Source: Leptobrachium leishanense (Eukaryota > Chordata > Amphibia > Anura > Megophryidae). From it: a DNA stretch of 64,000 nucleotides. How positions within the stretch are numbered: position 1 is the first letter of the stretch; the number at the start of each line of letters is the position of its first letter. The position numbers were made by a program, and so were the translations under genes. The notes beneath the pieces are model-generated. The model searched no databases and was not told where the DNA came from. It was given only the letters and a program-made list of their open reading frames with translations. The stretch lies in the NCBI GenBank assembly GCA_009667805.1, contig CM019064.1, positions 272,347,662 to 272,411,661 on the forward strand, in the 5' to 3' direction. This document shows, in pieces, positions 10,638-21,738 of the stretch.

Positions 10638-10806
10638 AGGTCTATTGACTAAAAGGTGAAATCCAGGAGAATTGTCAGGAGAAAAGAACAATCTAGACTA
10701 AATAGCAGATTTGGAAAGTGAAATAAATGGGAGAATTTTTCTGGTTTGGCTATTTTCACCTAGAATTTTCACTTCTCCTGAGTTTCACCTTTAGTGAATA
10801 GACCTG
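10637..10806. mobile_element. palindromic MITE family E
   Basis: A 170-bp foldback: left CAGGTCTATTGACTAAAAGG and right, complemented, CAGGTCTATTCACTAAAGGT, with pairing continuing through GTGAAA and CAGGAGAA. It directly abuts the end of the family B element. Confidence 0.75.
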
Positions 10807-11099
10807 TTAGTGTCTGATGGCTGTGGGGACTATACTATGGAGCTTCTCTACCTACTGTGATGTCAGGGCTACCAGTCACATAGCCAGTAAGGAGATTGCA
10901 GTCTGCAGGCCTCACCTGAGGTTCTGGGACAAAGAAGGTATGGATAAAGACAATTGTAAACTGCTTTTTTTGTTGTATCACCAGCAATGAAAGAGCTGGG
11001 AAAGTTTGAACCTGACTGATTTGACCCATTTTTACTGTAAAACACTTTTGCTATATCACTATGCAACCCTGACTTTCCTTGTTAAAGGGAACAGTGGGG

Positions 11100-11373
11100 A
11101 GTGATGGCATGTGATGTGGGAAGAAGTACCAAACTCCAGCCTTGCATATGTGAGCCCTGAAGCCCCTCCCCACCCTGCCTGGAGCTCCTTACATCAGAGG
11201 CTCCCCCTCTCCCCATGCTCTGCAGAGCTTCTCACTAACCACAGCTCTGATGAGGGGAGAGCTGACTGCTTGATACAGCTGCATCTATCAACCCAGGGCA
11301 TCCATCCGTTCACCCACCTACAGAGCCGACCAGGGGAAGACAGGACAGGGAGCAGCAAAGAAAACTAGGGACC
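11100..11373 (+). promoter_or_regulatory. gpm6b upstream first exon 5' UTR / promoter-proximal region
   Basis: C/A-rich, repeat-free sequence just before an ideal start-codon/donor combination. It is rich in CCCC, CTCC and CACCC words and differs from the AT-rich surroundings, as expected for a 5' UTR. No TATA box at a convincing distance was seen, so the start site cannot be placed; about 11050-11150 is likely. An ATG at 11114 opens an 84-codon upstream frame closing at TAG 11366-11368, five bases before the main ATG. A shorter uORF (ATGAGGGGAGAGC..., about 11250) is nested. Confidence 0.5.
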
Positions 11374-11377
11374 ATGG
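11374..11377 (+). CDS. gpm6b: gpm6b, short-N-terminus first coding exon (Met plus first base of Gly)
   Basis: ACCATGG|GTAAGTGA combines a strong Kozak context (A at -3, G at +4) with a near-consensus splice donor (GT at 11378-11379). Only four coding bases (ATGG) belong to this exon, leaving phase 1. PLP/DM20 and M6 genes are known to have such a first exon, giving proteins that begin MGCFECC-type after joining the common exon. That common exon is not in this window. The identification rests on the ATGG|GT structure, the same strand and phase as the two secure gpm6b exons downstream (52127, 58633), and the family precedent. It could belong to another gene, or be a chance ATG with a donor. Confidence 0.6.
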
Positions 11378-13902
11378 GTAAGTGACTTAAATCCCTGCAT
11401 CCTTTCCCCACAAACTCCCTGCTGCTTCATTAGCTCTTGTGCATTGCAGATCTGCTGCAGTATGTGCTGACAAGGCTGGGGGGACACAGACTTTCCAAAG
11501 TTTGTTGATCATTTGACAGAGTGGAACTCCTTCTTTTAGGATTGTTCCTGTGCCACAGGTGCTATGTGCAAAGTCTAGTGGTCATCTTGCCCTGTCATCT
11601 ACTCTGACACCCCTAATGATTGTTCAGTAGAGAGAAAAAAGGAAAAGTAATATTGGGTCTGCCATGGCTTATTGTTAATGCCTCCCAAAAAAGGCTTAAT
11701 CTGCTGCCAAATGAGCTGTGATTTTTGAAACTTCAAGTTGTTTGCAATTAATATTAACTTAAAACCTACATTCTTTTTACACATCTTGACAAGTCCATTC
11801 CTTTTATTTCTATGTAGCTATGGATGACTCATTTTGTGTGGGTTTTTTTTATTAACCCTATGTTCCTAGTTCTGGCACCAGAGGGGTTAACCTCTCATCT
11901 AATTGGTGATGGGCTCCCTGACCTCAAGCTTTGTTTTAAGCAAGATTATCTCTAATTGGGACAGGGTCTTTTTATGTTTCATAATCCTCTCTTGTTGTAG
12001 TGTACGTTTTAGCTGAGGTTCCAGCACCTGATTGCATGGAAACAGGTGTAAATATTTATCAGTTTGATATTCTAAATCTGCAACATTAAAAGTGTCCTGC
12101 AAAGGTCTGATGTCTGTGCTAAAACACTTATTGTATACGAGCAATAAGCATGTCCTAGGTTTGTGTGTTTGTGTTTCCCCCCCCCCCCTTCGTTTAGTTT
12201 TATTCTAGAACCCTGCCAGTGATGGGTGCTGCAGGGTAAGTGGAATCACTGTACACAGCAGGATTTTAACCCATCATCAGGACCTGATGTGACCCTTCTG
12301 TGTCTACAGGGGGGGTAAGCCCATGGCCAGACTATGGAGATGAAAAGTTTGAGATTTGTATTGTAGAGAGATGGACAGTAGTAATATAAGGATGACATTC
12401 ATATTCCAGCAAGGGTATCCAACTAGCTTCATTTATGAAGGATTGTCAGATTCAGATGGTACAGTTCTCCATCTGCTTTTAAAATCCCACTGCCCACGTG
12501 TAATTAAAACCTCTAATTCAGGTACATGTTCATCAGTCGGCACCGCAGGGTTCTGCAAGTGCAGCCAACAGGCGAGATGTTAAATCAATCTTCGGGTATA
12601 TTTCCGTAACCATGGGAATTTTACATTTTAGATGGTGTATGGGGGTTTAACCTGATTGTTTTATGACGTTTGGAATCATTCCTACTGAAACTTTAAAGCC
12701 CCTGTATAGTGTCAATATTGTGACTTGTTTTAATTTTAGTTGGGGCGTATTGTTGTTGTTGCAACCCCCCCCCCCCCTTCTTTACTAGGTTACCTAGCTG
12801 GTTCCGTTTTTGACATATTGCTAATTGGAAATGGTTGACAACATTTTTGATCGTCCTGTGTACAGTACACACACTGTTTAGAGTCAGACCTAAGTTAAAC
12901 GTAGATAACCTCCGCTTCGGAGCTGATTGGAGAAGACGCGCCACTGCTTTACTGGGTATGATTTATTTCTAGGGTTATATCTGGCATAACCAGTTTGTGT
13001 GGTGTTTTTTTTTTGTTTTATTTTATTTTTTTTTAGTCCGTTTACAACAGCAGTAGCAGAACTATAACCCAAAACATAGGATACTGCCACTGGGTGAAGG
13101 AGCTGTATGCACGTGTTTTAATCTTTACTTGAAGCTGGAGTCCTGTGCCATCACCCCACCCTCCCTGCCACACCCTCTTTGGTCTGGAACTGCCATTCCC
13201 TCCCTTTTGGTCTGGTCCCTTCCCCCCCCAAACTCACTCTCACACTCTGATCTGGGCTTTTGTCCATACCCACTTCCTTCCACCTCCAGTCCCTCCTTCC
13301 GCTCAGTTTTGTTTAAAAGGGACACTCCAAGCACCACGACCACTTTAGTTTATTAACCCCGATTTCATGATGACGTCATCATCTGACTTGTAGCCACGTT
13401 CATTTGAGTAAGAAACATGGGCTTACGCTGCACATGCAGAATCAACCCATCCCTTTAACCACGCACTCGCATACCTTGTGTGAAAAGTACGCAATTTGCG
13501 TGCGTACGTACGTATGAAAGTTACATACACTACGCAAATTGCTTATGAAAAAAGGCAGAGGGGCTGTCGTTATTTTGTTTTGAGAATAATCGTTAGTTGC
13601 AGCCCTAGTTAAAATATATATCTCTAGAATCTGAAATATCAGCTCCTGCGCACAAAACTTTTTACCTCCCATTTCATGATGATTTTAACACTCCTGACCA
13701 GTCTTCTCCTAGGGTAGCAATACATTTTAATGTGGATTATGCGCGCTCTCTATATGCAACAATAGTAACAAATCAGCTATGCCCTTTCGTGAATTTCTTT
13801 ACACAGATCTTTAAATTTGTATTTGGCTGTGTGGTTCTATTTAATGTCCATAGGACCACATGGCCCAATTGCTACGGAGCTGCTGTTCCAAGCTTTGCTT
13901 TA
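11378..13902 (+). other. gpm6b intron 1, repeat-poor start
   Basis: Intronic sequence following the 11377 donor. It contains C-runs at about 12.18 and 12.77 kb and T-rich tracts, but no terminal repeats or exon-like frames that I can support. A C/T-rich stretch at 13140-13310 yields overlapping Pro/Ser-rich frames on both strands that are compositional artefacts. Confidence 0.5.
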
Positions 13903-14219
13903 GGCCGGCTGCACACTAGACGTTTTTTTTAACGCACTAACGCACGTTAAAAAAAAAATCATCGTACTCGACACTCGTCTACCCCCCCCTTGCGTTATCT
14001 TCCATAGGAGGATAGCGGAGCACCCGTCGACGCGAATCCTAGCGCATCGCCATTCTAGAACGCTAGGATTCACGTCGACGGGTGCTCCGCTATCCTCCTA
14101 TGGAAGATAACGCAAGGGGGCGTGGACGAGCGTCGGGTACGATGTTTTTTTTTTTTTTTTTTTAACGCGCGTTAGTGCGTTACAAAAAACGTCTACTCTA
14201 GTCTAGTGTGCACCCGGCC
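13903..14219. mobile_element. near-perfect 317-bp palindromic MITE (family C type, copy 2)
   Basis: Ends GGCCGGCTGCACACTAGAC and, complemented, GGCCGGGTGCACACTAGAC; TTA target duplication on both sides (13900-13902, 14220-14222). The arms of about 150 bp pair almost completely. The inner 45 bp (from CTTGCGTTATCTTCC through AGGAGGATAGCGG to GCACCCGTCGACG) are identical in inverted orientation, with a loop of only about 12 bp around 14050. Differences are mainly in A/T-run length. It is far richer in CpG than its surroundings. Harbinger-type by TWA target, inferred. Confidence 0.85.
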
Positions 14220-14222
14220 TTA

Positions 14223-14556
14223 GGCTGCGGTCACACGAGTGCACTGTTTGCTGTCCGTCATTTTTTTTTTTTTTTCTCTTTTTCTCAAAGGAGTCAATAG
14301 AGCACAACACACGAAACACGTGTGCACTTTTTCACGCATGGGCAGCGCGTGTTGCGACAGACGCCAAAAATGGCATCGCTGTGAACAAGCTACAATGGAC
14401 GTAGAGAAACCCCTGGTGTGTGTGTGATATTTATTGTTCTTTTTCTCAATGTCAGTCATAACTGATACACTGTAACCACAATCTCATCCTTTTGTAAAGT
14501 GCATCCGTTTCAGCAGACGCACTGTGCGCAATCAGTGCGCACGTTTGACTGCAGCA
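14223..14556 (+). mobile_element. TWA-flanked MITE family C, copy 3
   Basis: Starts GGCTGCGGTCACACGAGTGC right after the TTA that also flanks copy 2. The right end CAGTGCGCACGTTTGACTGC is the imperfect inverse. Internal words match copy 1 at 9744 (CAAAGGAGTCAATAGAGCA, TGCGACAGACGCCAAAA, GTAACCACAATCTCATCC). No coding potential. Confidence 0.7.
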
Positions 14557-17197
14557 TTGGGCTACTTTATGCAAATTAAGAGCTTGTATATAACATATAG
14601 AAAGCCTTTAAAATGTGGCTATCAGTAGAATGAGCTTTTCCAATGTAGCTTGCTGTTCTCGACCTGAGCCAGTGGTCCAAGATTACCAGCACTCAGTTCC
14701 TCGTTCATTAATTTCACAATCCCCTAACCTTTTTTTGCTTCAACTTTATTTTTTGTGGCCGCCACCATCCCACATCTTCTGCATTGGAAACCTAGTTCCT
14801 AGTGTCTGTGCTATCAGCGTGATGTGGTGCTTCACTTCATGGACTTTTGGAGATGATCCCTGTGGAAGCCCATTGCATCACTGCTAGTATCCAACCATGG
14901 TTTTCAAATATTTAGTCTCAAACTACAAATGGAAAATACTTCATGCATGGTTTATCCATTTGCGTGCCACTCATAATGGCTGGATTGAAATATAGCCACA
15001 TGTTGGTAGCTCTTCCATATTTGATAGTCGTGTTAGTGTGTTACAGGCCTTGCTTTTAGTAAACCTGTTCTCTGTGCAATAACCATGGCTTGACTAAAGA
15101 TTGCTTTTTAACACTTGTCCCCACAGATTATGGCCTTCCAACAGACAACCAGGCCTCTAAAGTGATGCCAATTCTCTGGCATGATCGTGGTCATCATTAT
15201 GCAGTTGCCAACTGGGTACAGAATGACTAGCTCAGATCACAAACTGTGACCCATGGTGGGTTCACTTTCATTGGCTAGGTTTTCTGTATGGTTATCTTGG
15301 TGAAGAAGTTGTATTCTAACACAGGCTATTAATATTGACATTGGGAATCATTTTTGGGCAGCTGAGGAATGGCAAAACGCCTTTTAGATGTGTACAAGAC
15401 CTTTTTTGGTCCTGTGACTTGGACACTGGCTGTTTCTGGGGATGCAGCTGTATGCTTTGTCGCGGTAAAATTATTTCTCGAATGTTATGAGATCTATACA
15501 TAAAGCCAGACTTGCGATGATCTCTCCTTGTATCTTCACACCTGTTTCTCTTGATCGTAACTGTCTAGGTCTACATTCCACACTGGATGTAACCGAACCT
15601 CACTTCTCACAAATGTACTGAAGCCACAAAGTCTATGGCATTAAGTGTCTTTAAAACCCTGGTTACGTTTACACATGACTGCGACACGTAGCTTCTAAAA
15701 TGGGTAAGATCTCCCCTCCTAGTACTCTTGGCTTCAAGTACGATGGAATAATATTGGAAATTATATAAAAAAAATTTTTTGGCTCCCTTCATTTGCTCTG
15801 CTAGGACCATGTTGATAACAATATTAACTGCTCCTGTATTTTATGAAATTCCTTAAAATAATTTGTTGCTAGGCCATCTTTTTTCTTTACTTTCTGTGAA
15901 GTTGCGCTGTAACCATTGGTGATTTTGTGTTTCCATGGTGAATGATGTATGTTCCACTGTGTGGGAAGAATATGGCTTACATGTGTTCCTAATTTTTTTT
16001 TTTTTTTCTCCCCCTTCTTTATACATTTAGTGATTCACAATGCTTTAGCGTAGCGGAAACTGCCAACTGGTGGCAACGGGTTTTTTATTTAAAAAAAAAA
16101 AAAAAAAAAAATTCTAGCCTGCACAGCTGTTCAGGAAAAATCTTAACTTTATTTGCATTTTTTTCATGGAAGGAAAACCAAGAGAATTCCATTACTTGCT
16201 TTCCGATTTGGATATTTATTGTATTTGTAAAACTGTTGGGAATACTAGGGTCACTGGAAGTTATCCCATTTATGTGCATTTCAAAATACCCTAGCTGTAA
16301 GGCAGGCCTTTTAAAATACTTCTACAGCTTTTTTTTCTTGCATGCAGCTGGTGATTTCCATTAAACACTTTATATTTTTCTCTTTTTTTTTTAAAAAATT
16401 TTTTATGATCTATCCAACTAATGCAAAGTGAAGCTTTTAATAATAATAATAATTTTCGAATGGAAAACTTACTTTACTGTTTTTTTTTTTTTTTTTTTTT
16501 ATAACTGAAACTTACAACGTAGTTGTTGCACCCCCCCCCCCGCCCATCCCCATAATGTAATGAGTAGTGCATGAATGTTAGATTCAAAAATGGGTTGCTG
16601 GAGTATCCATGGTGCAGAAAGCCAAAACTTCCTGGCATGGTTTTAGCATGGCATCAGTAGGCTAGACTGGAATATCAGAACTAATACTTTTGGGATTTTT
16701 CTCCCCCTTACCGAAAATGTGTCAAACCATTCAATACATATAATGTATTTGACACATGGTTGAATGTACTCCTCGCCATAAAAAAAAATGAGTGAAACCA
16801 GATGACCACCAACCCCAAGTGGAATACTCTGACAGAATATCAGGAAAGCTTGAAGGTCTACTTCATTCCAGCTTGCTAGATGTCCATCTTTGGTTTCTAG
16901 ATTTGGGGAGTGGGTATAACTGCTTTTTATTTGATGGGGCGCATTCATTGAGCCATTGGACCCAGGTGGTAAGGTATTCTGTGATGCCTCTTTTGTATAT
17001 TCTCCCCTGGACCCCCCCCCCCCTCTAAAGTTTCTTGTCAACTTTTTAGATAAAACCAATAGGTCTCTAATATGCTTTCTAGTTTAGTTGTTGTCCTGGT
17101 GACAGAACTGTTATCACTCCTTCAGCATCCTCCAGTAGTGTGCCCCGAATCCCTTTCTTGGCATTTACTGTAGTATTGAAATATTTTTCATTATGCA
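14557..17197 (+). other. gpm6b intron 1, no feature recognised
   Basis: AT-rich intron with long T-runs (about 15.99 and 16.48 kb), an A-run (16.09 kb) and C-runs (16.53 and 17.01 kb). A 138-codon frame on the minus strand at 16643-17059 shows no domain and is not called. Confidence 0.5.
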
Positions 17198-17911
17198 TTA
17201 ACCCTTTCGCTGCTGAGGCATTTCCCGCCTGCGTGCTGAGCTCATTTTTACCAGTTCTGCTCATGTTTAAACGTGTTTTTGAAGGCTTATTTTAGTATAT
17301 GACCCAGACATATATATATCGTTCTTTCCGTCAGACTCGGCAGATTCATAATATGTCATTATTATATGTATACGTCATGTCCTGTCTGTATATTCTAACA
17401 AAAACAAATGCAATAAAATATGAATTTTCAATAAGTTACAACGTGTAAAGTGGTTTTTCACATTTTAACATGTGAGCAGTTGCGGTTATATTTTGTATGG
17501 GGTGCGCTTGTTAAAAAAAAAAAAAAAATTAGATGGGGTCTCTCTTTTTTTATAATTGTTTTTAAAATCTAATCTCTCGTACCGTTAGGAAGGGCAGGCT
17601 GTGCCCTTCCAAACGGTGCCTGGATTAACCCCCTGCACCCCGGCGATCGGGAGAGGTCCAAAGGACCTCCTCCGCACATGAGGGGGGGGGGGCCTGAATT
17701 AGATGTCATCGCGGCGGCGCGATGACATCTAATTGTACCGATGGCGGTTCCAGGTCCTGGGCTGACATCGAGGATGTCAGCCCGCACCGGGGGGGCACAG
17801 CGATCGGCCGATCGCTGGCCCCAAAGGGAGGACGTGCTTAGCGCGTCCTCCGCAAGGAACGCTACCTGCGGGTGGACGCGCTGAGTGCGTCCTCCGCAGC
17901 GAAGGGGTTAA
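17198..17911 (+). mobile_element. piggyBac-like non-autonomous element, copy 1
   Basis: TTAA at both ends (17198-17201 and 17908-17911) with terminal repeats CCCTTTCGCTGCTGAGG / CCTCCGCAGCGAAGGGG (right end as written on +). TTAA targets and CCC...GGG tips are the piggyBac signature. The AT-rich left half (GTATATGACCCAGACATATA, CGTTCTTTCCGTCAGACTC) is shared inverted with copy 2. The GC-rich right half is a chain of hairpins: 17581-17615, 17695-17735 (GATGTCATCGCG/CGCGATGACATC), 17760-17781, 17800-17818 and 17828-17850. No transposase frame. Confidence 0.85.
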
Positions 17912-17913
17912 AC

Positions 17914-18508
17914 CAGGCATCGGCAACCCTTCCAGATGTTTTAACTTGGCCCCTTCAGTCAACCTAATGATTGGATATTTACAAAGCACCAAAATTGTTA
18001 CGCTGCATTGCAGCGTTTCTATTTAACTAATGTTAACCATAGTTGGTTAACGCGTCGGCGCGTTCAGTTCCTCACCCGCTTAAGCACTGAGTTTGACATG
18101 GGAAAGATGGCCGCCTCCACATAGCAAATAATCCAATAAGGAAATTTGCAGTTTGGACCAAATATTTATTGGAAAATGGTAAACATTAACACTAAAGTGG
18201 TGATAAAATTGACAACAGTAGATATTGCAGAAATGGCACCTTTTCATTAAGCAATCCTCTGCCCTTTTGCTTCAATATTCACAGCAAAACTGCTGCAATT
18301 CAGCAGCTGCTGAGGAACTGCATGCGCCCCGGGAATCAGTGCAAATTCGCATTCTGTGAATAGACACAATGGTCGTCTATTTTGGTGCTGCAAATCACAC
18401 TGTATTTCACTGTCAATTCTCCTGTATTTGGCAAATTGACAGCTTTGGTGAATAGACTAACTGCACCTAGGGTGAAATTCACTTTCAGAAGGTAGTGCCA
18501 AGGTTGCT
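17914..18508. mobile_element. composite: hAT-like ends around family B copy 2 and family A remnant
   Basis: CAGGCATCGGCAACCCTTCC at 17914 and CCAAGGTTGCTGACCATG near 18490-18508 look like the two ends of a hAT-like palindrome of the kind seen intact at 58028. The interior was filled by later insertions. Family B copy 2 occupies 18057-18330 (GGCGCGTTCAGTTCCTCAC ... GAGGAACTGCATGCGCCCC, with AAGATGGCCGCC at 18104). At 18336-18500 is family A sequence (GAATAGAC, CCTGTATTTGGCAAATTGAC). Confidence 0.55.
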
Positions 18509-19499
18509 GACCATGATCAAACTTTTTGTTCACTTACATTTTGAAAAAGTCCAGGCCTCATCTTCCCAGATGTTAAATCAAATTGACTTTTTTTATAATG
18601 TAGAAACTAAAAAGCATAGACTCTAGAGACTGCAAGGCCTAAGCAGATAATCGCAGCAAGAACGTGACCTGCGAAAGGAAATCATTCTGGTACACAACGG
18701 TATAGTGCGAACCGCTATCACAGATGCACAAAACGAAAGTAGCTCCTCCTGGAGTCTGTCACAGTGGTTCAGCATGTCCAGACATCCCTCAAAGTGTTAC
18801 GATCCCCACCAGGAGGAGAATATGATCCTTGTACGCTGCACCTATCCTTTCCCTCCGATCCTTTTATAATGGTCGGTCTATGTATCTATATCCCTAGACT
18901 GACACTGAAGAAGCCAAGCGTGAAACCATATAGCCAAACCAGAAATGGCTGAGAATATCGTAAGCCGTTGCCATGGGTCAGAATATCAAGACCTACCAAA
19001 TCTCAACCGGAGCAGCTCTAAGGGATGTTAAACCAATATAGGGCAATGTGTGACTGCATTGCCTGTGGCTTTAAACCCAGCGGGTCTGCGTCATCACGTC
19101 TGGCTCCGCCCCTACCCGGCATCTCACGTGGCCACCTGGACTCCCTTCATTACTCGGCACCCAACCAGCGAGCAGTGAGGACGATGCTGCCGGGTGCCTA
19201 ATGTACCGCAACACCAAGGTCCAGCAAATTGGGGCAATATAACATTCTAGCGCAAGTGACCTCACGAGCCACCGCAGAGGCCACACGTGCTAGGGCCAAC
19301 TATGGACTGAAAGAGCACGTATAGAAAGGGAGCAGATAACCACCACCACTGCACGTAAAGAAGGCCAAATTAGTCGTGGCCTTTAGAAGCTCTAAACAAG
19401 GAAGACGCAGCCCCCCACCATAGTTCATGCCAAAATCTGGGAAGTAGCTGCGCAACAGGACGGCGGGGAGCAAACGTACAGTACATTCGAACGCCACAA
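18509..19499. other. unassigned; possible 5' part of the BEL/Pao element
   Basis: A TGTTACGATCCCCACC-like LTR opening at about 18798, a TTTTATAATGG box at about 18862 and a TTTAAACCC box at about 19070 occur before the gag remains that begin near 19500. They could be the LTR and leader of that element, but no second LTR is available for comparison. Confidence 0.35.
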
Positions 19500-20830
19500 A
19501 TGTGCGGAACCTCCTCCGCTTCAACACCAGTGCACCGGCTCAATGCAGTGAGGTTGGCATCATGGAGGTTGAAGAACTGTCTGGCCCACGAGGCGAAGAT
19601 GCTGTTCATTCAAAGGCACCCATAACCTGGTATGTCAGCAGTCATCCACACGCCAATATGCAGACAGATGCACTATCACAAGCAAGCAATTCAGGTGTGC
19701 TCACATGAAGTGACACAGCTCCCCATACTAACCCGGCAGACCTAAAGACCCTTCCAAGGGAATCACAGCAGTCGAGACCCAATGCATCAAACCTGACTGA
19801 CATGGGCAAGTACATGATCCGGAGTGACATGGTACAGACTGGACTCTTGACCGTTCCGAGAATTCTAGAATATAGAAGTTTACATTCAAGGGTCTTGGCT
19901 ACTCCACCTACTAACCAAATAACTGGGAAAAGAATCCTTAGAGCAGCAAAAGTAAACCAACCCCAAGTAGGTCTGAACTTTAGTATAGGAAAGGTGTTCG
20001 AGGACTGCTATGGCAGCCCCGACGCAGTGGAAGACGCACTCTTCAAACAAATCTGATAACTTTCCCAGAATTGCACACAAAGACTACTAAAAGTCACTGG
20101 AACTTGGTTCTGCTACTGGAATTGGCAAGAACAGACTGATCCCTAACCACAGGTCTCAATGTCCTGGACTCAACTCGCGGAGTAAGACCAATCTTGGAGC
20201 AGCTACCCTACAACCTCTCAAGGCTCCAAATACAAAAGGTAGAATCGGGTTGCCTACTACCCATCCCTCTTCTTTCTTCCTAAACTTCATATGCGAAGTG
20301 GCCCTCACAAAGCACAATCCCAGCTTCATTGTGGTTACACAAACTGCATCCAGTGCAAGCAGCCTGAGGTGCGAGAGATGCCGGCACTAGAAAATCTCCA
20401 TTCACAGGACATAGGTGACCCACACACTAGCCCTGATCAGTCAGCCTCTGGACACAATAAAATCAAGGGACACCGAGAGACATTCAAACCTAAAACGGTC
20501 AAGACCGTTGTGGGGAGGAAGAGGTGTACTAGCCTCTTCTAAATGCACTGAGATTTGTAGAGCAGGAGAAAGACAACCCAAAAGGGGTAAGAATGTACGC
20601 TATCATTGACGAGCAACCGATTGTTGGTCTAGTCAGAATTCTTTAACCTGTTCAACATACAAGATGATATCCTCTCTCCCTGCACGCTCTGAACTTGTGC
20701 AGGGCAAACAGACTACAGGGAGGAAAGGTAAACTGCTATATTGTATGTTCCATGGACACCAATATAGAGAGGCCACTCCATGGAAGTGTCATGGAACCAG
20801 ATTTTATTAGTCCCCCCCCCCCCCCATGCA
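19500..20830 (+). pseudogene. BEL/Pao-type LTR retrotransposon, broken gag-protease region
   Basis: Family-typical pieces appear in the right order and on one strand, but in changing frames. First is a gag piece at 19802-20056 with DMVQTGLL, QPQVGLNF and DCYGSPDAVEDALF, then FPRIAHKDY about 20061. Next come a FICE...NPSF piece at about 20285 and a Cys-rich stretch (LHCGYTNCIQC, about 20330). SKCTEIC and ERQPK follow near 20540. The protease entry is YAIIDEQ at about 20597, and in the next frame FFNLFNIQDD and TCAGQTDYR. Such blocks occur in the gag (DUF1759-like) and aspartic-protease (DUF1758-like) part of vertebrate BEL/Pao elements. Several stops and frameshifts show it is dead. The RT, RNase H and integrase parts are missing. 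The relic stops at a C-run at about 20811. Confidence 0.75.
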
Positions 20831-20948
20831 TTTACTTGAAGATTTGGAATAATCATTTTTTATTTTTTTTTAAAAACTCCTAGTTTAGCCCAGCCCACTT
20901 CCTCCTTAGCAAAGCCTGCATTCCTGTCAGTCTTCCACAGAGGCTTAA

Positions 20949-21169
20949 GGGTGGGGTCAGACGAGCATCTTGTGAGTGGAAGGAACATCCACTTCGGCAC
21001 CTGTTTGGCTACCTCGCTGAGTGCAGTTAGTGCGCCCTGTGCTGCAAGACTCACTCCAATTTTTTTTTTCTTTATCATTTTTAACCCCCCCCCCCCCCCC
21101 CCCCATGCGTGTGCCCGGCCCAGCGTCACAATGCTGTGACGGATGCCAGTAGACTAGTCTGACACGACC
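20949..21169 (+). mobile_element. TWA-flanked MITE family C, copy 4 (diverged)
   Basis: Left end GGGTGGGGTCAGACGAGC after TAA. The right end complements to GGTCGTGTCAGACTAG. An internal C-run of about 17 (21086) interrupts the core. Borders are approximate because the repeats are degraded. Confidence 0.55.
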
Positions 21170-21295
21170 TAGGACAGAAGACCCTGTGCTGTACTGGGTT
21201 TTTGTTAAAATTGTCCCCCCCCCCCCCCCCCATCCCAAGGTACATCTGAGAAGCCCTCTATTTGCTGTTTACTTTCCCAAGAAAATACAAAGGGC

Positions 21296-21681
21296 GGGGC
21301 TCAATTTCCACTTGCCTACTAGCATTTGGCAAAATATATAATTTCATGCTGCATATTCTGGCGGTGCCACCATGCAGCCCCCCCCCCCTCCAAAGGTTGC
21401 ATAGTGGCAGGGATCCGTTGCCTAACTTGACCAAGCTTGTCCCGGTCACTGGTAGGGGGGTGGAGAGGAGCTTCCCTGCCTCCTTGCTCTGCTTACACTA
21501 GGGTCTCATGTCTGGGTATTAATGTTATTTTTGTAACTTTACACTGTTAAAGGGTTTTATTTAGAATAATTTCATACGATAATCAAAGAGGGTGTGTTTT
21601 TAGGGGTTAGGTGGATGCAACTGGTGGCGAGTAACTCTAATGGCCTGGTTAGTAGCTTGGGACTAGAAATTTTGAGCCCTG
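21296..21681 (-). mobile_element. hAT-like MITE family J, copy 1
   Basis: The right end GAAATTTTGAGCCCTG and left end GGGGCTCAATTTCC are inverted repeats. Flanks CAAAGGGC (21288-21295) and CAAAGGAC (21682-21689) agree at 7 of 8 bases, an 8-bp target duplication as in hAT elements. The orientation is inverse to copy 3 at 56515, sharing GGTGGCGAGTAACTC and AGTAGCTTGGGACT words. Confidence 0.7.
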
Positions 21682-21738
21682 CAAAGGACTTTCTGCTTAC
21701 AAAAGAGGATGAGTTAAAGCTATCTGACTTATGATATG

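Noticed and set aside
16643..17059. 138-codon minus-strand frame
   Set aside because: No recognisable motif, ends in a C-run glycine stretch, and no flanking splice or repeat evidence.
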